Below are positions 36,301-47,943 of a stretch of DNA of 64,000 bases, in pieces. Source of the DNA: Panorpa germanica. Its lineage: Eukaryota > Arthropoda > Insecta > Mecoptera > Panorpidae. The DNA lies in the NCBI GenBank assembly GCA_963678705.1, contig OY783209.1, positions 8,122,001-8,186,000 on the forward strand, written 5' to 3'. Every line of letters begins with the position of its first letter. The first letter of the stretch is position 1. The position numbers were made by a program, and so were the translations under genes. Below the pieces are notes generated by a model. It was not told the origin of the DNA. It saw only the letters and a list, made by a program, of their open reading frames with translations, and did no database searches.

Positions 36301-39031
36301 CTGTAAAACACTGTAAGGTAAATTTAGAATCATAAAGTCTGAGATTACTGCAACACTCAGTAATCTAAGACCCCAGGTTCACTTTGTTAAAATTAACACA
36401 AATTTCAATTTTATTTCAGACTGACAAAGTAGGACAAAAAATATTGGATGACCACAATGAAAAACCATTAGAAAAATTATCTTTAACATCTGCAACACAA
36501 TGTTCTGAATCAGAAATAGATTACTTAAAATTTAGAAGATTATTAACATTTGAAGAAGCCCCCATTCACCTTCGATACAATCCTTTCATTCGATCTGGAT
36601 ACAGGGGTCTGCTGACCACCAAACTCTGCCTGGAGAGTATATTCTGGTGGACCAATGAAACCATTAATATCTGGTCACATTTGTTTGGATATTTCTTATT
36701 TCTTGGGCTAACCATTTCTGATTTTGCTCTGCTGAATATTCATGCTCCTGTTATTGACAAACTTATTGTGGCCGGCTTGTTAACATGTTTCCAGGTATGT
36801 GTAATTAGCTTATTAAGTACCCAGGTTGTAAATTTACCTTAGAATCAGCTTGTAGCAAACCAGCAAGCTTAGAACTAAAACAGCGTTACAATTTAGTATA
36901 TGAGAAGAAGAATATAAACTTCGGAATTAGCTTCTAGCAAGCTAATAAGTTTGAAACTGTAAAACCGTTACGATTTTGTTTATGAGAGGTAGAAGTGAAG
37001 CATAAAATTAGCTTTTAGCAAGCTGTCAAATTTGAGACTAGAATAGTATTAGGATTTTGTTTGTAAGAAGTAGAAATTAAATATTAGAATTAGCTTGTAA
37101 TAAACCAGCAAGTTTGAAACTAGCATAGCGTTACAATTTAGTATATGAGAGGAAGAAAATAAACCTCAAAATTAGCTTACGATTTTGTTTATGAAAGGTA
37201 GGAATCAATCATGAAATAAGCTTTTAGTAAGCTGGCAAGTTTGTTTGTTAGAGGTAGAAATTAAATATTAGAATTAGCTTGTAGTAAGCCAGCAAGTTTA
37301 TAGCTTTTATTGCGTTCTTTTTTTCTATATGCTTGGAATTACCTTGTACTAAGTTTGAAACTGCACTGCCAGACAATTTTCCACCTGGGTAAATAAATAC
37401 TGTGCTGTTTTAGATATATAATAAACATCATGAGTTTTGTTAAACTTTGAGTGTACTAAATATGGACAGTTGTCTCCTCAATGTCGTCATAATATTTGAA
37501 CTGCATGTTTCTTTTGGAAAATATACAATTTTGGTTCACATTTTCGTACAACTCTTAAGCAATCATTTTTTTCCAGGCATGTATGATTCTTTCGTCTCTT
37601 TACCACACTTTCTCCTGCCGGTCCCAAACGGATTACAACTGTTTCCTGGCCTATGATCTCTTCGGCATAGCACTTTCGTTATTTGCAATTTACATGTCTG
37701 GTATTTACTATGCTTTTTGGTGTTTACCGGTAAGTAACTTAAATTACCTAATTAACCCAATCAAAACATATCATTAATTGTGTTTTTAATATTTTAGAGT
37801 TTGAGAAATTTCTACATGATCACCGTAGCTGGATTCTTCTGCTTCGCCATGGGTGTCCAGCTTCCTAGGTTCAAGGTCAATGACAACATTAAGATGATTA
37901 CGTTCGTTATTTGGGCGGCGTATGGTGTTCTTCCCACATTACATTGGACCTTTGCGATGGGAGGCCTGGAAAATCCAATAGTCCAGGTCAGTAGACTAAT
38001 GAATAGACAATTTCTGATTTTCGACATCCTATATTATAATGTTCCAAGTGTATGTTTATATGTTTACGCGATTTGTATGGTAGAAAACGGCTCCGCGCAT
38101 TTGTTTGAAAGTTGTCTATTTCGTAGAGAAAAAAATTCTAAGACTTTTGGCGTCCTCGAATTTTCCTGGAAACCCATAATTTTGGAAAAGCTAAAAAATT
38201 TTTTTTTTGTTTTTGCTCTATAACTATCAATTCGTAAAAGATAGAAAGTTGAAATTACGTGTATTACGATGTTCAATGCTAACATTTTTTTAAAATTAGT
38301 AATTGAAAAATTGGAAAAAGGTTGAGAATATTAGGGGGCCCGGTAAGAAACTTTGGTTAACACTCAAATTTTGGATTATTTAATAATGAATTATGTTTAA
38401 AAAAAAAGAAATTCAAAAATTTTATTTGGGGGCACGGGGGCAGTTTTTGCCGAGGGTAAAAATTTTATATATGGGCTAACTTTGGTATCTAATTTACAAA
38501 TCGAAAAATAAATCTTAAATTTTGAAAAAAAATTGTCAAATTTAAATTGTCAAGTCAGTTTATATAAAAAATTAGTTGTTATTATATGTAAAATTAATAT
38601 AGACCGAGTTAAATATTTCAATTTAAAAATAGAATTAAAATTTGAAATGAAATTCAATTCACATACAAAAGACAGTCGTCGATTGCGACGGGGGTAAACT
38701 CTAGTGCACAATGTACAACACGTATTAATATAATTTAAACGCCCCACGCTTTTATTATTAAACTCTATAATAAATGATTGTTATTTTATCCCAACAGTTG
38801 CTGCTTCCCCGCGTGATTGGCATGTACCTAATAAGCGGTATAGCTTTCCTAATCTACCTGACGAAGATTCCCGAACGATGGTTCGCTGGTCACGTTGATT
38901 ACATAGGACACTCTCATCAGTGGTGGCACATTTTTGTGGTGATGGCTCTCTACTATTGGCATAGCTCCGGAATGATCTACGTGGAGTATCGAATGAACCA
39001 TGGCTGCGCTAGCAACATGGTGATTCTTTGA
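30306..39031 (+). CDS. PAQR3: PAQR3-type progestin and adipoQ receptor family protein
   Basis: Five plus-strand exons: 30306-30362, 36420-36794, 37577-37729, 37798-37986 and 38798-39031. All junctions are phase 0, giving 335 aa. Family hallmarks: YNPFIRSGYR (72-81), NETINIWSHLFGYFLF (98-113), SSLYHTFSC (150-158) with H154, YDLFGI with D171, GVLPTLHW (238-245), and SHQWWH (297-302) with H298 and H302, the predicted zinc ligands with H154. Vertebrate PAQR3 is a Golgi seven-helix protein that tethers Raf kinase; the same role here is inferred from the best-matching C-terminal third (IPERWFAGHVDYIGHSHQWW). The first 19 residues come from a separate exon chosen because its ATG frame and donor phase fit; that exon is less certain than the rest. 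Intron 1 is 6.1 kb and contains several transposons. Confidence 0.9.
30374..30992 (+). mobile_element. AATGGGC-family element at the start of PAQR3 intron 1
   Basis: A complete copy with AATGGGCTTGTGTCCTATG and ACACAAGCCCATT termini. It starts 11 bp after the exon 1 / intron 1 boundary; the splice-donor bases GTAGGT are intact. Confidence 0.93.
31291..31790 (+). mobile_element. CATTCCCACTCACTG-ended MITE, complete copy
   Basis: The left end is AAAGCCTCATTCCCACTCAC; the right end AAAGCAGTGAGTGAAAATG is its imperfect inverse. The 0.5 kb unit aligns in inverted orientation with 33727-34476. No open frame. Located in PAQR3 intron 1. Confidence 0.82.
32494..32677 (+). repeat. 184 bp dispersed repeat with TA-bounded inverted ends
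   Basis: Matches 58774-58957 without large gaps. Shared text includes TTGTGGGGTATAAACTGCCG and TTATACCGCTCTTATAACC. The part between 32530 and 32677 starts TACTTAG and ends CTTTTAAGTA, imperfect inverted ends bounded by TA. That would suit a Tc1/mariner-type MITE, though the homology continues about 36 bp further left. Confidence 0.7.
33727..34476 (-). mobile_element. CATTCCCACTCACTG-ended MITE interrupted by a SINE
   Basis: The reverse-orientation counterpart of 31291-31790. Ends are ATCATTCCCAATCACTGC and CAGTGAGTGGGAATGAGGC. Removing the SINE and one target duplication leaves about 0.5 kb, the size of the intact copy. Located in PAQR3 intron 1. Confidence 0.85.
33810..34044 (-). repeat. 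tRNA-derived SINE with 12 bp target duplication
   Basis: On the minus strand it begins with a B-box-containing head (GGGTTCGATCCCCGG). It continues with TATATTTTCTGGGTTTGGTTA and GACACCATAAATACTGCC, and ends in an A-rich tail (T run at 33810-33820 on the plus strand). GCATAGTCATTC flanks it at 33798-33809 and 34045-34056, a textbook retroposition duplication. The A-box portion is missing, so this copy is 5'-truncated. Confidence 0.88.
35742..35936 (-). pseudogene. LINE ORF2 C-terminal remnant in PAQR3 intron 1
   Basis: The minus strand reads CNNPLMVKHIILQC followed by SSYSSHRQGCNMPEEYRQIF and a natural stop. This is the C-x2-C...H-x4-C tail of an insect LINE reverse transcriptase, with a stop codon inside the first cysteine pair. 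The lineage differs from that of the remnant at 27609-28200. Confidence 0.65.
36840..37310 (+). repeat. Imperfect tandem array of AGCTTGTAGTAAGC repeats in PAQR3 intron 2
   Basis: Units of roughly 60-130 bp contain AATTAGCTTGTAGTAAGCCA, GCAAGTTTGAAACTA and GTTACAATTTAGTATATGAG, with substitutions and unequal spacing. Single related units occur at about 48965-49100 and 55785-55900. Confidence 0.75.
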
Positions 39032-39085
39032 TGATAAAAAGCGCCCGTATTATTAGGAACAAATTATATTTTACAGAATTGATAT

Positions 39086-39091
39086 AATAAA
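39086..39091 (+). terminator. Polyadenylation signal of PAQR3
   Basis: AATAAA lies 55 bases after the PAQR3 stop codon, in the expected strand and position. Confidence 0.65.
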
Positions 39092-39327
39092 TTGTATTCT
39101 TTTAGTAAAATTTTATTCATATTTATAATACATGGTCTCCGTTCCAGAAATATTGTCACATTTGTGGGTGAAAATAGCAAGAGATAATTTTTTGTTTTCT
39201 ACACGAAAAATTTGGAAACTGATTTTAAATTGCGCGGTAGGTTCTGTACTTTAATTGGTTCTACGATACAATGTTTTTATTATCAAATAATTAGGCATCA
39301 AACACACATTTGGGACAGAGGGAATAT

Positions 39328-40105
39328 CCTAGTAAACAATTTGGTGAAGTGCCCTATTTGGTGAAGTTCGAGTCACTCGTACATTTCTATTCTAACGCTT
39401 TACAAGTTCTCTACCTGTCACAGATTTTGTGTTAGTTATTCTTTCTAGTATTCTTTCTTTTTCCAACATCATTCATTAAGTATTTCTGTTTCTTTCCCAC
39501 CAGGATATATTTTTTTTAAGTTCACTTTCATCTCATTTATTCCAAAGTGAGAGAGAAACGAGATGCGTTAGACAAGTAAAATATATTTTTCAGCGTTACA
39601 CTTGTATACTTGTATAATATTTCGGTTAGTACAGATGTTTAAAGTATATGCTATCCTTTTTCAACAAATATTTCTTTAATGGTAATAGACAGACGCTATC
39701 TCCCTCAATCCCCGAATATAATGTATATAAACGAAGATAAAACAATTTAATAAACTAATATAACGAGTATTGTTGAAGATGAATAATATTCATTAAAAAA
39801 ATCACGATCCGTACTAAAGATTACATCTATTTATTTCTTCATTTAAATATTTATATTTTGCAGACTCAAAAAAGTAGAATTCCATTAAGTTTTATACCCC
39901 TGCTAGTTTCAAGTTTATAACTCCGGTCGTAAATCATAAACCGACTCCGCTTTTAATTCAGCAGTGAACCGTCGTTGCGATCTCTGTAGCTCATAAAAAA
40001 GGCCTTTCCTATGAACGACTGAATAGAAAACGAACACGTTCCACACAAAAAACTCATGATATCTAATAGAAATTAAGTAGAATTTACTCCAAAATGTTTA
40101 CTGGG
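39328..40105. mobile_element. CCCAGTAAACA-ended DNA element, copy 2
   Basis: Aligns in the same orientation with 20464-21311. The left end has one change (CCTAGTAAACA); the right end is TGTTTACTGGG. It lacks roughly 70 bp present in copy 1 after ATGTATATAAACGAAGATA. Flanks ATAT / ATAG hint at the same AT-rich target preference. Confidence 0.85.
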
Positions 40106-41520
40106 ATAGTTATCGGTTTATTTTTATATCATTTTGTGGATTATATCAAGTTTAGAAACAAGACTATTCTTTTTAAAAGGAAAATTACGCGAATACAATG
40201 TACAAATGTAATGGCGTTTTCAATTCTTAAAAATGTTGCCCCCGTTTTGCCCTCTTTTTTTTGATTTTCCAGTCATTGTGCAATAGAACACAAAAGTAAC
40301 TACTAATTATAAGTTGAGAAATATAATGCAACATTTTTTAAAATAGAAAACGCTAACAACTGTTTAAAGTGAATACACTCAAATAAATAAACAAAAATAC
40401 ATAGATATAAAAAAATCTAGATATAAAACTAGGATTTCATAGAAAAACATTGGGATAAATCATTTTAAAACTAATTTAGAAAATATAAGCCTAAAGTTAA
40501 AGGACGCGCATAAAAATTACAAAATAAGGGTCTTAGTCTTGTTAATGAGAGTGCCTTGAGAAAAATTAAATTGTAACTGGATAGAATTGAAATTAAGAGA
40601 AAAATAACAGTTTATTTGGATTTAGAAAGAGAAAGTCCGAGACAGCGCTTCAAAGTGTTAATTCGGGTTTAAATAATTCTAAAAGAGCTCTAAAAGAATA
40701 TTTCACAATAACGTGATAAAAGTAAGTCACTTATCATTTAAAAGAATCCAATGACAATCCGAATTGAAGAAGTAACACAGACCTCGTTGTCTTAAAGACT
40801 TTCTCTACTTTTGTGAATACCATAGCACAAGTCCACACATTCTCCAGGATGACCCGTGGCTCTGCAACTGCGGTTCTTCGCTTTCTAATATTTTCTGTTA
40901 TGTTTTTATTTATATTATTTATTAGTTCCTTATATATTTTTATATAATATTTAACGAATTATATAAATTTATTTAAATTTCAAGTTTTAGATGTTAATTG
41001 TTATGCGCATAAATTTTATGTAATATAAATGTTGTCAGGGAATTATAATGTAATATTCTATCCTCTTATTAAAAATTTATTTTTGGTAAATAATTGTAAA
41101 ATAAATAGTTCACCATCAGAACTCTGTGATAATGTATTAATCATTAATATATTGTAATAAATTTTTGTTAAAATATACTTTATTTTTTTGTATTAATAAA
41201 CAAATTTACATATTATCTCATCTGTTTATAATGAATGCAGATTTGTTGCATTAAAACTACAAGGTTTTATTGAAGTTCGTTATCTATGAAACAACCATAA
41301 ACAATGTTTTATATGGCTTTTCTTTATTTCTGACGCCTGCATAGCAGGCAGCTCAACTTACACTCTTTAAAATACTATACTATATTAATGTGAAATACAA
41401 TACTATCGAGATAAATATAATTGATTATTAAAATTTGCATAGTATTTGAATTTTATAATAATAAAAGTTTTAAAAAATAAAGATAATAATGTAGATTTCA
41501 TATATATCACGTTTTAAACT
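40106..41520. other. Gene-free DNA left of the palindrome
   Basis: AT-rich. A small GC-rich stretch at about 40840-40885 reads like a leucine-rich-repeat cap motif but is too short to support a gene. GCCTGCATAGCAGGC near 41336 is a perfect short hairpin. Confidence 0.4.
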
Positions 41521-41525
41521 TAGTG

Positions 41526-41592
41526 TAGTAGCGACATCTATTAAACAAAACCTGAACAATTTATCGTACAGCTCTCTTTTAATAGATGGCGG
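41526..41592. repeat. GCGCCATCTATT hairpin, left
   Basis: GCGACATCTATTAAA pairs with TTTAATAGATGGCG about 40 bp on, with one mismatch. A related hairpin in direct orientation lies at 44591-44655, on the other side of the large palindrome. Confidence 0.6.
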
Positions 41593-41689
41593 AACGGGTA
41601 AAAGCAAGCTTAACATTTATGCCTGAATAGCAGGCAACATAAATTACGCTTACTCAAGAGTAGCTTAAGCTAACTGTTTTAGAGATGGG

Positions 41690-44515
41690 GATATTATTTT
41701 CTAAAAGTTAAATTTTCAAATTTTTTAAATTTTTTGTTGGAGTTATGTCTGCTATGCGTTAAATTGATAAACTACTAAATTAAATTTAAAATATTTTTGC
41801 TTTTATGTTTCTTTAAATTCATGGACTTTTTTTCTAAAACTAAAATCTCTATATTTTTTAAATTTTTTGATGAGGGTATGTCCGCTACACTTTAAATTGA
41901 TAAACTGCTTAATTAAATTTCAAATATCTGCATTTCTCTGGCATTTATACATTTCTTAAATTCATGGACTTTTTTTTCTAAAATTTATGGATTTTTATGG
42001 ATTAAATTTTGGATTTCTTGAGATTTGTTGATGCAGTTATGTTCACTAGGCTTTAAAGTAAAGAACTGCTTCATTACATTTTAAATATCTACGCGATTCT
42101 GACTTTTGTGCGACCTTTTTTAAATTCATGGACTTTTTTTTCTAAAATTTTTTTTGGATTTCTTGAAATTTTTTGATGCAGTTATGTTCACTAGGCTTTA
42201 AAGTAAACAACTGCTTCATTACATTTTAAATATCTACGCGATTCTGGCTTTTATGGAACCTTTTTTAAATTCATGGACATTTTTTTCTAAAAATTTTTTT
42301 TGGATTTCTTGAAATTTTTTGATGCAGTTATGTTCGATAAGCTTTAAAGTAAATAACTGCTTCATTACATTTTAAATATCTACGCGATTCTGACTTTTGT
42401 GCGACCTTTTTTAAATTCATGGACTTTTTTTTCTAAAAATTTATTTTGGATTTCTTGAAATTTTTTGATGCAGTTATGTTCACTAGGGTTTAAATTAAAG
42501 AACTGCATCATTAGATTTTAAATATCTACGCGATTCTGGCTTTTATGGAACCTTTTTTAAATTCATGGACATTTTTTTCTAAAATTTTTTTTTGGATTTC
42601 TTGAAATTTTTTGATGCAGTTATGTTCACTATTCTTTAAAGTAAATAACTGCTTCATTACATTTTAAATATCTACGCGATTCTGGCTTTTATGCGACCTT
42701 TTTTAAATTCATGGACTTTTTCTTGACAAATTTTTTTTTGGATTTCTTGAAATTTTTTTATGCAGTTATGTTCGTTAAGCTTTAAAGTAAATAACTGCTT
42801 CATTACATTTTAAATATCTACGCGTTTCTGGCTTTTATGCGACCTTTTTTAAATTCATGGACTTTTTTTTGCAAATTTTTTTTTTGTGTTTCTTGAAATT
42901 TTTTGATGCAGTTATGTTCACTAGGGTTTAAATTAAAGAACTGCATCATTAGATTTTAAATATCTACGCAGTAACTCAAAAAATTGCATTGCTTTTAAAA
43001 TCATAAAAGTGAACCTTTTCATCATTTTTAACAAGATTATAGTCTTCTTTCTATATGGAGATTTAATATATTGATATATCATAAACTAAATTACTTATTT
43101 AAAAATGAATTATAAATATGAAATCAGCATTCAAAATTAAGTTAAAAACCATTATAAAAGTAAAGATTCTTTTTTCAATTTTTATGAAAAGTAAGAAGAG
43201 TATAACCTTCTTACTTTTCATAAAAATTTAAGAAAAATATAAGTCATTTTATAACGGATTTTAACTCAATTTTGAATGCTGATTTAATATTTATAATTCA
43301 TTTTTAAATAAGTATTTTAGTTTATGATATATCAATATATTAAATCTCTTTATCGGACTATGCAATGAAAGAAGACTATAATCTTGTTAAAAATGATGAA
43401 AAGGTTCACTTTTATGATTTTAAGAGCAATGCAATTTTTTGAGTTTCTGCGTAGATATTTAAAATCTAATGATGCAGTTCTTTAATTTAAAACATTACGA
43501 ACATAACTGCATCAAAAAAATTTAAGAAATAAAAAAAATTTTTTAGAAAAAAATTGTCCATGAATTTAAAAAAGGTCGCATAAAAGTCAGAATCACAAAG
43601 ATATTTAAAATGTAATGAAACAGTTCTTTAATTTAAACCCTAACAAACATAACTGCATCAAAAAAATTTAAGAAATCCAAAAAGAATTTTTGCAAAAAAA
43701 AGTTCATGAATTTAAAAAATGTCGCATAAAAGCCAGAATCGCGTAGATATTTAAAATGTAATGATGCAGTTATTTACTTTAAAGCTTACCAAACATAACT
43801 GCATCAAAAAATTTCAAGAAATCCAAAAAAAAAATTTACAAAAAAAGTCCATGAATTTAAAGAAGGTCGCATAAAAACCAAAATCGCGTAGATATTTAAA
43901 ATGTAATGAGCAGTTCTTTAATTTAAAGCTTAACGAACATAACTGCATCAAAAAATTTCAAGAAATCCAAAAAAAATTTTAAGAAAAAAAAGTCCATGAA
44001 TTTAAAAAAGGTCGCATAAAAGCCAGAATCGCGAAGATATTTAAAATTTAATGACGCAGTTATTTACTTTAAAGCCTAACGAACTTAACTGCATCAAAAA
44101 ATTTCAAGAAATCCATAAAAAAAAATTAGAAAAATATGTCCATGAAATTAAAAAAGGTCGCATAAAAGTCAGAATTGCGTGGATATTTAAAATGTCATGA
44201 AGCAGTTCTTTAATTTAAAGCTTAATGAACATAACTGCATCAAAAAATTTCAAGAAATCCAAAAGAAATTTTTGCAAAAAAAGTCCATGAATTTAAAAAA
44301 GGTCGCGTAAAAGCCAGAATGACGTGGATACCTAAAATGAAACGAAGCAGTTCTTTATTTTATAGTATAGCGAACATAATTGCATTAAAAATTTCAAAGA
44401 AATGTAATTCTTTTTTTTTAGAAAAACTCTCCATGAATTTAAATAAAGTCACAGCCAGACAAGCTTAGATATTAAAAATGTATGAAACATATCGTTGTTT
44501 TAAAGTACACGGTAT
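41690..44515. mobile_element. Foldback-like palindrome with tandem-repeat arms
   Basis: The left arm (41690-42965) consists of 145-146 bp units marked by TGCAGTTATGTTC at 42031, 42176, 42322, 42468, 42614, 42760 and 42906, plus two diverged units further left. The right arm (43445-44515) has the same units inverted at 145-147 bp spacing. The core between them is also palindromic: 43177-43198 and 43207-43228 are exact inverses around an 8-base loop. Long inverted arms built of tandem repeats are the architecture of Foldback/Galileo-type elements; the superfamily is inferred from structure only. No transposase gene is inside. Confidence 0.8.
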
Positions 44516-44590
44516 GTAAATCGGTAATAATATATGTGTTATAGTATTAGCGTGAGGATCAGGCACTTTGATCAGATAATATTTTAATAC

Positions 44591-44655
44591 TGTAGTAGCG
44601 CCATCTATTTTACAAATCTTAAACTTGTGTATTGGTTTACTTCATAGATGGCGCA
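44591..44655. repeat. GCGCCATCTAT hairpin, right
   Basis: GCGCCATCTAT and ATAGATGGCGC form a perfect 11 bp inverted repeat. It shares TGTAGTAGCG and CATCTATT with the hairpin at 41526-41592. Confidence 0.6.
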
Positions 44656-45995
44656 TTTGCGTTAGACTTATGTTTATTATTGTTAAATTAAGATTTAAAA
44701 ATTGTAAACAATTTAATTATTGGCTAGTATATAGTTTATGAAACTGAGTTTTTGCTAAAGTATAAAGATACTATTTTAACTTACATAAATACTTGCCTTT
44801 TCTGTGCTACTCATCCTAGTTTCAAACCTTTGAACTTTTAAATTTATTTAACTGTATACCTGTTAATAATATCTTATTTTACAAATAACATATTTAACAC
44901 ATTTATAAATAACTTTTTCTAATTGTTATAACGATATATTTTCAGATAACGGAAAAATGTGAAGCAGTATTTTGATTTTAAACAGTTTAAATTCATTAAT
45001 AGTTTCAAATAGTTACTTTACTTAATCATAGATGGCTAAATTCGAGAAGAAGTAATAATAAATAACGGAAAGGTCAAGAATATTAGATTCAGATTTCGTT
45101 AATTAGTAATAATATAAAAAGTAGTTATCTCGTATTAATTATATCTGCTATTAAGAATATTGTTCAATAAATCTTTCATCTCTTAGACGCTTATGATAGA
45201 GTGTAAGTCTTGTTGCATCATTTCAGGCGCTTTAGTTTAATAAGTATTATTTGGTTAAAAGTAGTACATATTATATTTACAATAACAATAATAAATACAA
45301 CAGGCAGACATAATAAGAATGTGAAATATTATTATATTTATTATAACATTTTTTAAATAAATAATTAATTAATCTAATTACACCAAACCATTAACACCAA
45401 AATTTTAAATACTGTTTCGTCGGAACCATCGATTTATTTACTTTTTTCTCAATTGCGTTTATTTAATCCTTCTTCGCACTGCTAGATGTTGTACTGCCCA
45501 TAGTTTTAGATATGGACCTAACCTCTCTATCCAATAAAATTTAAATCAACAGATTATCATTTATAGTTTAAAATGGCTTAGAATGTTGAATAATTGTCGG
45601 TGAGGTAAATACCTCAAACATCGCAGACTATGTTTTACTGTTAGAGGGCTCTTACAACGGTTACAAATCAGTTGAGATTCAAAAAACCGAATTTATGTTA
45701 TGAACCTGAAAACAGAGATCGACTTTTTGACAACTACCACATTTATTTTTTCCTCTTACGTATTATTAAAAATAAATATGTACAAATAAAAAATATATTA
45801 TTAAAAGACGTTTCAATATGTCCTTCTTGAGCCAAAAAATCCACTTTACAGTTTCTTACTCTAGACATCTTCCTCTAACCTATAACAAAATTAATCTAAA
45901 TGTTTAGACTGTGATCTCTTATATTAAGTAAATATTTATAATAATAATATGTTGAATGTAAAGTCACATTCTAAGATGATTGCAGGTTGCTATGA
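44656..45995. other. Gene-free DNA
   Basis: AT-rich with no recognised exon or repeat. Confidence 0.4.
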
Positions 45996-46254
45996 CTACC
46001 CCCCTGACTCTGACATAGCATCATGTGAGTACTTCGGAGACCCGGAGCGCCATTTTGTCTCCCTAGAGTTCCTCCTGTATTCCCATTCCATCCTGGAATA
46101 AAGGAGACGGTAGATTTAGCGACTGCGCCGCTATTTATCTCCTGGAAACGACGTCTCTGAAGATATAACATTGTACTTACAGTCTACTTGCCGTTTGATT
46201 ATAATTAAAGTGGAAGCTGTCCAAGCAGCCTCTGTTTAAAGTTTCTCTTATCAT
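45996..46254 (-). CDS. Candidate two-exon mini-ORF, unknown function
   Basis: A GC-richer island in AT-rich DNA. On the minus strand, ATG at 46254 opens 24 codons plus two bases (MIRETLNRGC...). These run to a strong donor GTAAGTAC, then an 88 bp intron (46093-46180) ending TTTATTCCAG. Exon 46092-45996 continues in the matching phase (MEWEYRRNSRETKWRSGSPK...) to a stop, for 56 aa in total. Intron length matches the aralar introns. I recognise no family. It could be a fragment of a larger gene, a 5' leader ORF or chance. Confidence 0.25.
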
Positions 46255-47580
46255 TATCTATAATATTTAAAATTGAACTGTGTTTCAATCCATTTGAACA
46301 TTTCATCAAAGGTTTCTTATCGATGTATTTTAAAAATTAATTTTTATGTAAATGGTACGTTAATGTTTTCATCTGTTATATATTAATATATGCTCTAATT
46401 AGAGCAGTGACCTTTTTCTAACCTTAAAATATGAACAAACTTCATTTGTGTTAAAGGTAGATTTGATTTGATCATTCAAAAGTATAATTCTAAAGAAATC
46501 TGTGACAATAGTATGTGTCAAATGTTTACAGCTACTTAAAGTTAGGTTACGCATCTTGTTAACTTATAAATAAAATACAAATGTAATTGTATTTATCTAT
46601 TATTTAGAAAAAATATCTGTATTAGCTGAATTAGGATGTCTGAGTAATACTTTCCATATAGAAAAATGTCTCACAGTGCTGTTTTAAACCTGTTCACTTG
46701 CTAGAGAAAATTTCCAAGATTCTTTTTCTATTTCTCTTATAGAAATTGTGCTGTTGTGCAAATTCAACACTTGCTAGAGCCAATTAAAGTGCTTATACTT
46801 ACTAAAAGTCAATTAAAGTGTTATATTGCCTTACATTTTTGCCCTGGTTTCGTCCTGTAATAACTATAATATGTAAATGTCATATTTTTACTAATAATTT
46901 ATAGGTTAGATTGAATATAGAACTTGACTTGCGTCAGTGCTGGCGTTTACCAAATTAAATACAAAATTTCCAAAGAATCTAATTAGAATTAGATACTCAT
47001 TGCTTCAATCGATATATTTTTAACATCATCTAGCGAAATCTATAATAATTCTTTTTGTGTTAATATATATTCCTTACATTGGTTGACGCTCGTACAATGT
47101 TTACTTCAGTACATTGCTCTCAAATCTCGAGATCATTACTGGAAAGCCCTTTACTCAATTGCGGCTATTGTAAGGTTTTTAGGATTCCAGAAATCTATTT
47201 GGAAATCTCTCACTGCTGATTGGTTGGGATATTTTAAAAGTATATTTATTTTGTTTGTATTTTTTTGTTTTGTTTTGTTTTTTTTTTTGACGGTTGTTTA
47301 TTAGCATTGAGATTTTATACAATACTCTTTAGAAAGGCAGCTTTATTCATAAGATGGGCTCGAGCCTGCAGAACTGAATGGTGTGGAGTGAGAGGGGGGT
47401 CATTCATACAACAATGAAAGTGGGCTAGTGTCACAATTAATTTCCATTATACTAATTGTACTATGTTAATTTTCATTAAGACCGTTGTGTATGGTAACTT
47501 ACTCAGCGGCTGTTTCAAATTCATCATGAAAAATAGGGGTTTTGTATGCAAAGTAGCTCTTATGTTTTGTATATTTAATG

Positions 47581-47583
<3 letters not shown>
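46255..47583. other. Gene-free DNA
   Basis: No supported feature. The open frame near 47083-47304 shows no recognisable domain. Confidence 0.4.

Positions 47584-47632
<49 letters not shown>
47584..47632. repeat. (TA)n microsatellite
   Basis: An uninterrupted TA run of about 24 units, ending five bases before a truncated AATGGGC element. Confidence 0.95.
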
Positions 47633-47634
<2 letters not shown>

Positions 47635-47637
47635 CAC

Positions 47638-47836
47638 GTCATGCATATCACGTCATACAAATATGGCCGACCATTTCTAGCACTAAAACTACAATTCAAA
47701 TTTTTAATTGCTATATCTCCGTCAACATTTAGATATTTAATAAAATAGACACGCCAATACACATTGATTAATACCAATACAATTTCAATCAACAATTGAA
47801 AAATTGACCACTAGAAAATGAGGACACAAGCCCATT
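47638..47836 (+). mobile_element. AATGGGC-family element, 5'-truncated copy
   Basis: Only the last 200 bp or so are present, from the ACGTCATACAAATATGGCCG block to the complete right terminus ACACAAGCCCATT. The left break coincides with the TA microsatellite. Confidence 0.92.
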
Positions 47837-47845
47837 AAAAATTAT

Positions 47846-47943
47846 ATTTTAAATAGAGATATTTTCTGCGTTTGGTTGTTATCAAGTTATATTGATTATA
47901 TACATAAATGGTCATAAACTTATTAGGCAGTGATGCAGGCAGG
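47846..47943 (+). repeat. SINE body fragment
   Basis: ATATTTTCTGCGTTTGGTTG followed by TATATTGATTATA and TTAGGCAGTGATG matches the middle of the tRNA-derived SINE family. Confidence 0.55.

Noticed and set aside
40840-40885. DDPWLCNCG reading, like a leucine-rich-repeat C-terminal cap
   Set aside because: Only about 15 residues match, no upstream leucine-rich repeats occur and the downstream frame is AT-rich noise. Too short to call.
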